A DNA stretch of 64,000 nucleotides. Source: Candidatus Methylomicrobium oryzae. GTDB lineage: Bacteria > Pseudomonadota > Gammaproteobacteria > Methylococcales > Methylomonadaceae. The translations under genes were made by a program, and so were the position numbers. The notes beneath the pieces were generated by a model. That model was not told the origin of the DNA and did no database searches. It saw only the letters and a program-made list of their open reading frames with translations. Positions 1 through 7,672 of the stretch are shown in pieces. The stretch spans positions 78,943 through 142,942 of the forward strand of contig NZ_JAERVK010000014.1 in assembly GCF_016745425.1 (NCBI RefSeq), in the 5' to 3' direction. Positions within the stretch are counted from its first letter, which is position 1, and each line of letters begins with the position of its first letter.

Positions 1-1
1 T

Positions 2-487
2 TCTCAACTCATCGAAACGGTCAGCGATATCTTGAGCAAAGCGGGCGTGGCTCCTGAATATTTGGTATTGGAAGTGACGGAAAGCGTGATGCAAACTCAA
101 GGCGACTTAGAGATATTCGCGCACTTGAAAAAACTCGGCGTCAAGATTGCCATTGACGATTTCGGTACCGGTTATTCCTCCCTTGCTTCGCTCAAAAAAC
201 TGCCTATCGACTGTTTGAAAATCGACAAGACTTTCGTACAGGATTTATTATACGATCCTCTAACGCCGGTTATTTTGGACGCCATTATTAGTATAACCTC
301 TGCCATGGGCTACGATTTGGTAGCCGAAGGGGTTGAAACCGCAGAGCAATTAGCAGTATTGCAGGAAAAAGGCTGTGAAATTATCCAGGGATATTTGTTC
401 AGCAGACCGGTTCCGGCCGGAGAGCTGCCGAATTTGTTCGCTAAACATTTAAAATTATCAGGCGAAAGGAAGCTAGCGGAGTTTTAA
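2..487 (+). CDS. EAL-domain c-di-GMP phosphodiesterase, C-terminal part
   Basis: The reading frame is already open at the left edge, so only the C-terminal part of the protein is visible (about 161 residues). It carries late EAL-domain motifs: the DDFGTGYSSL loop, the LKIDKTFV segment, EGVET and QGYLFSRP near the end. These contribute metal and substrate contacts in active cyclic-di-GMP phosphodiesterases, so this is probably an active enzyme that hydrolyses c-di-GMP to pGpG. The N-terminal sensor or GGDEF part lies outside the window. It lies upstream of the chemotaxis cluster with nearly 500 bases between them, so it is probably a separate transcription unit. The family call is firm; activity is inferred from the motifs. 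Confidence 0.9.
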   Translation, partial: SQLIETVSDILSKAGVAPEYLVLEVTESVMQTQGDLEIFAHLKKLGVKIAIDDFGTGYSSLASLKKLPIDCLKIDKTFVQDLLYDPLTPVILDAIISITSAMGYDLVAEGVETAEQLAVLQEKGCEIIQGYLFSRPVPAGELPNLFAKHLKLSGERKLAEF

Positions 488-984
488 AGCTGCGGATGAG
501 CGTCAAATCTCGCTTAGAAAAAGCCGGAATCATACTGTGGTGTTGTTGATTTCCGTTTATTGAGCCTTGAACGGCATTAACAAATTTTATGCCAATAATT
601 TGCCTTCGGCTTAGGTTCGGTTAGGGATTCTTATCGCTGGAGAACACTTGATTGAAGCGGAAGAGAGGTCAGCATGGCGCTGTAACTGTCTATAGCGCTT
701 ACAGCGGAGGCGTTCTCCTTTGATTTGCAAAATTATTACCTTGTTGCGTCATAGCGGAATTCCATTCCTAGATTCTTAATCCAGGGGAATTCCATTTCCC
801 GGCGAGTCACCTTGTCTACTCGCTGATGTTATCTAGCTTGTAAAGCTTCCGCCTCGGCTGTCTACTTTCCTTTTCAATTCGCAAAATCCAACAAAAAAAT
901 TTTTTTTACTATACTTTCAGGAAACGATTGACGTTTCGCTGCTATTGGCCCGATTTTGCTTTAAGTACAACAATGGAGAAAACA
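488..984. other. Non-coding stretch before cheY
   Basis: No convincing gene is seen here. The stretch holds an 11-base direct repeat GGAATTCCATT at 756-766 and 786-796, and an A/T-rich tract at about 890-915. Close to cheY there is a promoter-like segment (annotated separately). No tRNA or clear terminator hairpin was recognised. Confidence 0.5.
929..959 (+). promoter_or_regulatory. Ambiguous flagellar-type promoter signal before cheY
   Basis: Two imperfect readings overlap. One is sigma-28-like: TGACGTTT (929-936), 12 bases, CCCGATTT (949-956), against TAAAGTTT-N11-GCCGATAA. The other is sigma-54-like: TTGG (945-948) and GC (958-959), but with 9 bases between GG and GC instead of the required 10. 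Neither is a clean match, so the call is tentative. Confidence 0.25.
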
Positions 985-1347
985 ATGGCAAGTATTCTTG
1001 CAGTTGACGATTCAGCCTCTATGAGAAAAATGGTCGCCTTTACTCTTAAAGGTGCTGGCTATGAAGTCGAAGAGGCTGTAGATGGGGTTGATGCATTGAC
1101 AAAAGCCCAAATCAAGAAATTTGATTGCATCGTCACCGATGTCAATATGCCGAATAAGGACGGTATTGCCCTCATCAGAGATTTGAGATCATTGCCCGAT
1201 TATAAATACATACCCATGCTGATGCTGACGACAGAGTCCGGGATTGAAAAAAAACAAGAAGGCAAGGCTGCCGGAGCTACGGGATGGATCGTTAAACCTT
1301 TTGATCCGGAACAGCTATTAAGAACATTAAAAAAGGTTCTTGGCTAA
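985..1347 (+). CDS. cheY: Chemotaxis response regulator CheY
   Basis: A single receiver domain of 120 residues. The acidic pocket is Asp8/Asp9, the phospho-acceptor is Asp52 (TDVNMP), followed by Thr82/Thr83 and Lys104 (VKPF). Phosphorylated by CheA, it would bind the flagellar switch protein FliM. I chose the ATG at 985 because a GGAG sits seven bases upstream; longer in-frame starts at 928 and 973 would add a non-homologous N-terminus. It is the first gene of the chemotaxis cluster, 49 bases before cheA. No cheZ phosphatase gene is seen in the window. Confidence 0.93.
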   Translation: MASILAVDDSASMRKMVAFTLKGAGYEVEEAVDGVDALTKAQIKKFDCIVTDVNMPNKDGIALIRDLRSLPDYKYIPMLMLTTESGIEKKQEGKAAGATGWIVKPFDPEQLLRTLKKVLG

Positions 1348-1396
1348 TTTATAGTCAAAGTAATGACTCAAATTCTCGTATTACAAAGGTAAGCCT

Positions 1397-3529
1397 ATGT
1401 CTATCGATATGTCTCAATTCCATCAGGTCTTTTTTGAAGAATGCTTCGAAGGATTGGATGCGATGGAGTCCGGGTTATTAAACCTTGATACTGGAGATAT
1501 AGATGCGGAAATGATTAATACCATTTTCCGGGGGGCGCATTCGATTAAGGGAGGAAGCGGCACTTTCGGGTTTCACGATGTGGCTGATTTTACCCATGTG
1601 ATGGAAACCTTACTTGATGAGATGCGCGATGGGCGAAGGAAAGTGACGCAACCCGCGGTCGATGTTTTGCTAGGTTCGGTGGATTGTCTGAGAACCATGC
1701 TGACTTCAATTCAGGAAGGGGAAAGCGTAGATCAGGCTGCGGTAGAAAAATATAAACACGCCTTGGAAGTTCAGCTGAGCGGCGCGGCGGGGGGAGCTCC
1801 GGCTCCTGAACAACCTTCTTCCCGGACTGAGCCCGAAAAGGCGGACGATGAGGTTGTCGCGTCCGAAGCCTACGAAATGCCGGAGCAAGGCTGGAAGATA
1901 GCCTTTTGCCCTTACCTCGATCTGCTTAAGACCGGAAACGATCCGGTGAGGATGTTCCGCGAGCTCGCCGAGTTGGGCGACTATTCCGTATCCGTCAATG
2001 CGCGGGATGTGCCGGGGCTTTTTGAGCTGGACCCGGAGGAGTGCAATCTTTCCTGGACATTACAGATAAAAGGCGACATTTCTCTTCAGGAAGTCAATGA
2101 GGTATTTTCCTGGGTTGAAGGGGACTGCGAACTCGACATTCAGCCTTTAACAAAGCCTGGCAAAACAGTTCCGGCAGTAAAAAAAATCGAGCCGGAGCCG
2201 ATTCTGCCTGAAACCGGCGCAGCGAAAACAGAATTGGACGAAACCGAAGCAAAAACCGGGACGGGCAATCCGGAAAGCATCAAACAGAGCATCCCCCAAC
2301 CCGATAATGATCAAACTAAATCTCCTAAATCTTCCGGCTCCAATTCAATCCGTGTCGATACCGCAAAAATTGATGCCTTGATCGATTTGGTGGGCGAAGT
2401 CGTCATAACGCAATCCATGCTGGGCCTGATCAGTGAGAATTTTACCATGGATCAGCTGGAGCAGTTGAAAAGAGGGCTTTCACAGCTCGAACGCCATACC
2501 CGGGACATGCAGCAAAGCGTCATGAACATACGGATGCTGCCCATTAGTTTTGTATTTAGCCGATTCCCCCGGCTGGTCCATGATATCAGTGCCAAGTTAG
2601 GCAAAAAAATTGAGTTGAAATTAGTGGGGGAAAACACCGAGGTGGATAAGGCCGTCGTTGAATTAATCAATGACCCTTTGGTGCATTTAATCAGGAACAG
2701 CCTGGATCACGGCATAGAAATGCCTGCGGACCGGCTGGCTGAAGGCAAGCCCGAAACCGGTACGATAGAACTGAATGCCTATCATCGGGGCGGCCATATC
2801 GTTATCGAGATTATTGATGACGGAAGGGGACTGGATAGAAATAAGTTGATCGCCAAGGCTGTCGAGAAAGGGTTAATTGCTGAAAATAGCCTGTTGAGCG
2901 ACAAACAGGCTTTTGAATTGATCTTCATGCCGGGTTTTTCAACGGCGGAAAGTATTACCGATATTTCCGGCCGCGGTGTCGGCATGGATGTCGTAAGAAA
3001 GAACATCCAGGCTTTGGGAGGGAATATCGAAATCATTTCCCAACTTGGAAAAGGTACGACGATTTCCATTCATCTGCCGCTGACTTTGGCTATTATTGAC
3101 GGTCAGTCCGTTGCCGTCGGCGATGAAATCTATATTGTGCCTTTGGTTTCAATTATCGAATCAATCAATGTCACCGAAAAAATGCTTAATAAGATAGCCG
3201 GCAAAGGCGAAGCATTCAAACTGCGGAATCAATACATTCCGATCATACGGATGCACGAGGTATTCAATGTTCCGCCCAAAGACAAGTCTAAGCCATCCGA
3301 GGGGGTAATTGTTGTGGTAGAAAGGCAAGGAGCGTTGTGCGGCTTGTTTGTCGACGAATTACTGGGACCGCAACAGGTAGTCGTTAAATCATTGGAAGCG
3401 AATTATCGAAGAGTGGAAGGTATTTCAGGCGCTACCATTCTTGGCGACGGTTCGGTCGCTTTAATTCTTGACGTTCCGGGTTTGGTAAGGTATTCCAATC
3501 GTCAGACGCAGCTGTCTTCGGCGGCATAG
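1397..3529 (+). CDS. cheA: Chemotaxis histidine kinase CheA
   Basis: The 710-residue protein has CheA architecture. An N-terminal HPt (P1) domain carries the phospho-histidine at His48 (AHSIKGGSGTFGF). Then come a variable acidic/proline linker, a P3 dimerisation helix pair from about residue 325 (DALIDLVGEVVITQ), the ATPase domain with N-box (HLIRNSLDHGIE), G1 (DDGRGLD) and G2 (SGRGVGMDVV), and a C-terminal CheW-like P5 domain. It autophosphorylates when coupled to receptors through CheW and passes phosphate to CheY and CheB. All key residues are present. It is followed 11 bases later by cheW. Confidence 0.96.
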   Translation: MSIDMSQFHQVFFEECFEGLDAMESGLLNLDTGDIDAEMINTIFRGAHSIKGGSGTFGFHDVADFTHVMETLLDEMRDGRRKVTQPAVDVLLGSVDCLRTMLTSIQEGESVDQAAVEKYKHALEVQLSGAAGGAPAPEQPSSRTEPEKADDEVVASEAYEMPEQGWKIAFCPYLDLLKTGNDPVRMFRELAELGDYSVSVNARDVPGLFELDPEECNLSWTLQIKGDISLQEVNEVFSWVEGDCELDIQPLTKPGKTVPAVKKIEPEPILPETGAAKTELDETEAKTGTGNPESIKQSIPQPDNDQTKSPKSSGSNSIRVDTAKIDALIDLVGEVVITQSMLGLISENFTMDQLEQLKRGLSQLERHTRDMQQSVMNIRMLPISFVFSRFPRLVHDISAKLGKKIELKLVGENTEVDKAVVELINDPLVHLIRNSLDHGIEMPADRLAEGKPETGTIELNAYHRGGHIVIEIIDDGRGLDRNKLIAKAVEKGLIAENSLLSDKQAFELIFMPGFSTAESITDISGRGVGMDVVRKNIQALGGNIEIISQLGKGTTISIHLPLTLAIIDGQSVAVGDEIYIVPLVSIIESINVTEKMLNKIAGKGEAFKLRNQYIPIIRMHEVFNVPPKDKSKPSEGVIVVVERQGALCGLFVDELLGPQQVVVKSLEANYRRVEGISGATILGDGSVALILDVPGLVRYSNRQTQLSSAA

Positions 3530-3540
3530 CGAGAGCGAAT

Positions 3541-4050
3541 ATGGCACAAGAGATAAAAAATAGTTCGGACCAGAACCGTTATCATAAGGAAATCGATGCG
3601 GTCCAATATTTGAGTTTTACGATGGAAAATGAAGAATACGGGGTCGATATTCTTCGGGTCCAGGAAATTCGCAGTTGGGAGCCGGTTTCCCGAGTGCCCA
3701 ATGTTCCTTATTATGAAAAAGGTGTGGTTAATTTGCGAGGATCCATCGTACCGATTATCGACTTGAGAGAGCGATTCGATTTGAAGTTTTCCGACTACAC
3801 CCCGTTGACCGTTGTCGTTGTACTACAAACCCGAGACGGTAATAGAACAAGGACCATGGGGGTAGTGGTTGATGCCGTATCGGATGTTATTACCATAGAC
3901 AAAAACAAGATTCAGAAAGCGCCTGATTTTGGTTCGAAAGTCAGTAATGAATTCATCGCCGGCCTGACATCAGTCAACGAGCGTATGGTGATTCTGTTGG
4001 ATGTGGATAAACTACTCAAACTGGAAGAATTGGAAAATCATAATAATTAG
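3541..4050 (+). CDS. cheW: Chemotaxis coupling protein CheW (first copy)
   Basis: A 169-residue CheW-like protein that bridges receptors and CheA at the inner membrane or in cytoplasmic arrays. The usual signatures are visible: EYGVDILRVQEIR near residue 38, VPNVPYYEKGVVNLRG, PIIDLRERF, and a late GLTSVNERMVILLDVDKLL segment. It sits in the same operon as cheA. A second CheW is encoded at 7116-7604, so the cluster makes two adaptors. Family assignment is secure. Confidence 0.95.
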   Translation: MAQEIKNSSDQNRYHKEIDAVQYLSFTMENEEYGVDILRVQEIRSWEPVSRVPNVPYYEKGVVNLRGSIVPIIDLRERFDLKFSDYTPLTVVVVLQTRDGNRTRTMGVVVDAVSDVITIDKNKIQKAPDFGSKVSNEFIAGLTSVNERMVILLDVDKLLKLEELENHNN

Positions 4051-4103
4051 CAGCCTAAAAAGGGATACGGAATGGCTACTCTTATAACCTTGAGCAGGAA
4101 AAT

Positions 4104-4487
4104 GTGAGTAATTTTCTAAAGATGACTACCGAAAACGATATGAACTTAATGACGGATGTGCAGGAAGACCAAAGTTCTAACTCAGATACGGAGTGTGAGG
4201 ATGCCGGACCGGGTATCAATTTAGATACGGTCTTAAGTATTCAGAATATTACTGAATTGCATGAAAAACTTAAAAATTCCTTTGCTTTGCATGATTCGAT
4301 TGAGATTAACGCTTCTCAGGTGGCCTCGATTGATACGGCCACCTTACAGTTATTAGTCGCGTTGAAAAAAGAAGCCGGTAAACAGCAAAAAAATATTGTA
4401 GTTATGGAGCCATCCCAACGGTTTATAGAATCCGCAGGCCTGCTGGGATTATTGGAAGTGTTGGAACTCGATGCTTTTGCTCAATAA
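4104..4487 (+). CDS. STAS-domain protein in chemotaxis operon
   Basis: A 127-residue protein whose C-terminal 90 residues look like a STAS domain (SpoIIAA/MlaB type). A central SIDTATLQLL motif puts Asp77-Thr78 where anti-sigma antagonists carry their phosphorylatable Ser/Thr. The N-terminal 35 residues are acidic and probably disordered. The start is uncertain: GTG at 4104 follows a CAGGAA sequence, while ATG at 4122 is shorter but has no clear ribosome site. A tiny ATG frame (4072-4107) ends overlapping the GTG. Its partner kinase or phosphatase is not evident here. It may tune CheA or another regulator, but that is inference. Confidence 0.75.
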   Translation: MSNFLKMTTENDMNLMTDVQEDQSSNSDTECEDAGPGINLDTVLSIQNITELHEKLKNSFALHDSIEINASQVASIDTATLQLLVALKKEAGKQQKNIVVMEPSQRFIESAGLLGLLEVLELDAFAQ

Positions 4488-4831
4488 ATAGATGGCATCG
4501 GGAAGTGGCTAAGCGCATTCTAGTTATATTTTTATTTACACGGGTCATGTTCGCATTAGTTAATAATGAAATAATGACTGGATAAAGATTTGCAGATTGA
4601 TAAGGTATAAGTGTTTTAGTGCTGTTAGCGAAGATAATTATTATTGTGGATGGATTTAAATATGATTTTTTTGGTATCTAACAATATAAATTAAATAAAT
4701 GTCGAAATTAATCGTAATATTTTTTTCAGGAATTTGTTAGCAGTTGTTTATTGGGCATTCAGAATCCTCAAATTCGCTCTTAGGGCTTTGAATAGATTGC
4801 ATATACTATTTATAGGAAGATTAAGTAACTG
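4488..4831. other. AT-rich non-coding stretch before cheD
   Basis: Strongly A/T-rich, with no plausible gene. The composition is unlike the G+C-richer cheR/cheD2 end of the cluster. A promoter for cheD and cheB probably lies here, but no clear -35/-10 pair or flagellar sigma site was found. Confidence 0.4.
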
Positions 4832-5470
4832 ATGAATGCGCACATTAAGATTAATAGGCCGTCGATTGCAGGGTTTGAGCGTCTTAATCGATATTGGGAT
4901 AAAGACCGGGAAACCATAGCAGTTAAGATTCTTCCTGGAGAGTACTATGTGACGCAAGAAGATGAGATGATTACCACAGTATTAGGATCATGTGTATCGG
5001 CTTGTATCAGAGATAAAGAATCGGGTATTGGAGGGATGAATCATTTTATGCTGCCGGAAGGAAATTACGGTCAGATGAAAAAGAGCAATGAATCTATTAT
5101 CGGGGCTTCTACGCGTTACGGAAACTATGCTATGGAACATTTGATCAATACCATATTGAGCAATGGCGGAAAACGTAAAAATCTGGAAGTAAAAGTATTC
5201 GGAGGCGGAAAGATTATTCCGACTTTAACGGATGTTGGAATTAAAAATATTAATTTTGTTTTGGATTATCTCGATCAGGAAGGATTAAAATTGCTATCTC
5301 AGGATTTGGGCGATATTTATCCCCGAAAAATAATTTATTTCCCGAAAACCGGAAAAGCTGCAATGAAAAAAATAAAAGACTTGCATAACGATACGGTTAT
5401 CCAAAGAGAGCGCCAATATTTTAATAGTCTTAAAAATACTCCTGTTGCCGGCGAAGTTGAACTTTTTTGA
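4832..5470 (+). CDS. cheD: Receptor deamidase/phosphatase-binding protein CheD (first copy)
   Basis: A 212-residue CheD. The catalytic core is present: Cys in TVLGSCVSAC and His in GGMNHFMLP, the pair used in receptor glutamine deamidation. VKVFGGGKIIP and PRKIIYFPKTG further match the family. It has a longer N-terminus (about 30 residues) than the second copy at 11042-11629, with which it shares VKI.PGEYYVT and most family motifs. It precedes cheB, the usual partner in receptor adaptation. Both copies keep the catalytic residues, so neither looks decayed. Confidence 0.92.
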   Translation: MNAHIKINRPSIAGFERLNRYWDKDRETIAVKILPGEYYVTQEDEMITTVLGSCVSACIRDKESGIGGMNHFMLPEGNYGQMKKSNESIIGASTRYGNYAMEHLINTILSNGGKRKNLEVKVFGGGKIIPTLTDVGIKNINFVLDYLDQEGLKLLSQDLGDIYPRKIIYFPKTGKAAMKKIKDLHNDTVIQRERQYFNSLKNTPVAGEVELF

Positions 5471-5609
5471 TTGAAGTCCCCTTATAGTAAAGTATAGAGC
5501 AAGAGATTCATCGTTGATCTGCCATATGGCCGATAGAGTCTAAGCAAACCGGGAAGTAGTGGCCAAGTGCGTATGCAGGGCGACATGTAATTTGATAAAG
5601 AAATAGCGC

Positions 5610-6677
5610 ATGAATAAAGTACGGGTATTAATCATTGATGACTCTTTGTTGATAAGAAGAATATTGACTGAAATTTTTAACTCATCGCCTGATATCGAAG
5701 TGGTCGGTACTGCGGCCAACCCCTATATTGCCAGGGATATGATCAAGCAGCTCAATCCGGATGTGCTGACTTTGGATATCGAAATGCCGGAGATGGATGG
5801 CATTACTTTTCTGAAAAATTTGATGCGTTTGAGGCCGACGCCGGTTGTAATGATTTCGACTCTCACCGAAAGAGGGGCTGATATTACGTTAGAAGCGCTT
5901 TCCTTGGGGGCTGTCGATTTTGTCCCCAAACCTAAAGTAGATGTTGCCAATACATTAAACGATTATGCGGAAGAGATTATTGGCAAGGTCAAAATGGCGG
6001 CATTGGCTAACATCAGAAACTTCGAAAATAAGGGATTAAAATCCGGCGATATCGAAAAAATACCGGGCCAACTCAATGAAAAACCGTATCTCATAAAGAA
6101 AAGCTCCACGACCTTCAATAAGATTATTGCTCTGGGAGCTTCCACGGGAGGAACCGAGGCGATTAAATCAGTCGTCAAGGGGTTTCCGGCAGACACTCCG
6201 GCTGTCGTCATTACACAACATCTTCCTTTAGCTTTCAGCGAATCATTTGCCAAGCATATTGACCTTGTGACTGAAATGACAACCTGTATACCAAAGCACG
6301 GCCAGATAGTGGAAGCCGGCCATATCTATTTGGCTCCTGGAGACAGGCATATGAAAGTGATGAAGGAAGGTTCCCGTTTGGTCATCCATTTGCATAATGG
6401 CGAGTACGTTAATCGTCATAAGCCGGCTGTCGATGTCATGTTCAGCTCTCTTGCCCGTAGCGTCGGCGCAAATGCAATAGCCGTTTTATTGACCGGCATG
6501 GGGGTTGACGGTGCCAAAGGAATGAGAGAAATGCATGATGCCGGGGCAATCACTGTTATTCAGGATGAACGGACCAGCATTGTATGGGGTATGCCTGGAG
6601 CAGCCTATAAACTGGGATGCGTTGATCATATTGTGCCGCTCCATGGAATTGCTAATAAAGTACTGTCTCTCATCTGA
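5610..6677 (+). CDS. cheB: Chemotaxis methylesterase CheB
   Basis: 355 residues. The N-terminal receiver domain has phospho-acceptor Asp56 (TLDIEMPEMDG). After a linker comes the C-terminal methylesterase domain with Ser178 (GASTGG), His204 (TQHLP) and Asp300 (GMGVDGA), the expected catalytic triad. It removes methyl groups from, or deamidates, receptor glutamyl sites when phosphorylated by CheA, opposing CheR (10157-11035). It lies 139 bases after cheD. All family features are present and the length is normal. Confidence 0.95.
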   Translation: MNKVRVLIIDDSLLIRRILTEIFNSSPDIEVVGTAANPYIARDMIKQLNPDVLTLDIEMPEMDGITFLKNLMRLRPTPVVMISTLTERGADITLEALSLGAVDFVPKPKVDVANTLNDYAEEIIGKVKMAALANIRNFENKGLKSGDIEKIPGQLNEKPYLIKKSSTTFNKIIALGASTGGTEAIKSVVKGFPADTPAVVITQHLPLAFSESFAKHIDLVTEMTTCIPKHGQIVEAGHIYLAPGDRHMKVMKEGSRLVIHLHNGEYVNRHKPAVDVMFSSLARSVGANAIAVLLTGMGVDGAKGMREMHDAGAITVIQDERTSIVWGMPGAAYKLGCVDHIVPLHGIANKVLSLI

Positions 6678-7115
6678 GAAATTTTTTCAGAATGCATCAA
6701 TAAGGCAATTCAAGCTCTCTGATTTTCTTTCGGAAAGTTTCTTATTTGTAGAATTCTATCTGGGCGGAAAATTCATTAAATGTCAAGTTAGCTAAATTGT
6801 CTCATTCCGCCAAGCTTATTAATATGATTAGTTTGGGCCATCCAGCTTTTTGTTTCATAGATTCCTTTTATTGCCGGGATGCTTCTACAAGTTCTTGGCT
6901 TAACAATCCCGCATTACTTTTGATATAAAAAAGTTGCAATAACGGTTTGACTTGCAGCTTTGTTTTACTATGCTTAATTAAGACTGTAGTGCGAGCAGGA
7001 AAGGTGCCTTAGGATAGGGATTCTTAAATCCGCCAAAAGTTAACCGATGGGATGCACAGCACCATTTTTGAAATTCGATATTAAATATTCACAATATTAA
7101 GAATTGGGGTTATTT
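6678..7115. other. Non-coding stretch between cheB and second cheW
   Basis: A/T-rich, with no convincing coding sequence; a short frame that overlaps the end of cheB looks accidental. A sigma-70-like promoter at 6947-6974 is listed separately. The strand ahead of the cheW ATG contains GGGG at 7106-7109, a fair ribosome site. Confidence 0.4.
6947..6974 (+). promoter_or_regulatory. Possible sigma-70 promoter before second cheW
   Basis: TTGACT (6947-6952), 16 bases, TATGCT (6969-6974), about 140 bases before the ATG of the second cheW. It suggests the cheW2-mcp-cheR-cheD2 half of the cluster may be transcribed on its own. Match is moderate. Confidence 0.35.
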
Positions 7116-7604
7116 ATGCAAGACAATCAGAAGCCCGGCGGAGCTGCATCTACCGGCAGGGAATATCTAGCCTTCAAACTGGGCGATGAAGATTATGGAA
7201 TCGATATTCTTAAGGTTCAGGAAATTCGCGGTTATGAAACGGTCACTAAGATTGCCAATACTCCGGATTTCATCAAGGGTGTAATTAACTTGCGGGGCGT
7301 TATAGTGCCCGTTGTTGATATGCGTATAAAATTCCAATTAGGGAATGTGGAATACAACCAGTTTACAGTAGTGATCGTTTTAAATGTCTGTGGTCGAGTG
7401 ATTGGTATGGTGGTTGACGGTGTATCCGACGTAATCGAATTAACACCTGAACAAATTCATTCCACACCGGAATTAGGGGCGAGCATTGATACTCAATACA
7501 TTATAGGTTTAGGCTCAGTCGAAGAGCGTATGATAATTCTGGTGGATATTGAGCAACTCATGTCGGCCAAAGATATGGCTCTCATTGAAAGAGTCGCTGC
7601 TTAA
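7116..7604 (+). CDS. cheW: Chemotaxis coupling protein CheW (second copy)
   Basis: A 162-residue CheW-like adaptor with [31 protein letters not shown] and [22 protein letters not shown] 12 bases upstream is in frame, but ATG 7116 has a GGGG ribosome site at 7106-7109 and gives a normal N-terminus. It differs clearly in sequence from the first CheW and sits directly before the receptor gene, so it may be specific to that receptor. The assignment is secure; the specialisation is inference. Confidence 0.94.
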   Translation: MQDNQKPGGAASTGREYLAFKLGDEDYGIDILKVQEIRGYETVTKIANTPDFIKGVINLRGVIVPVVDMRIKFQLGNVEYNQFTVVIVLNVCGRVIGMVVDGVSDVIELTPEQIHSTPELGASIDTQYIIGLGSVEERMIILVDIEQLMSAKDMALIERVAA

Positions 7605-7672
7605 TAATTAAGTTAAACCATAAAATAACAATAAATAATATTTTCGCTAATTGGTAAGGTAGAGGCATTAAA

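Noticed and set aside
756..796. Direct repeat GGAATTCCATT as part of a CRISPR or iteron array
   Set aside because: Only two copies, with no regular spacers or nearby cas or replication genes.
6535..6795. Plus-strand frame overlapping the cheB end
   Set aside because: Starts within cheB in another frame and has no ribosome site or domain.
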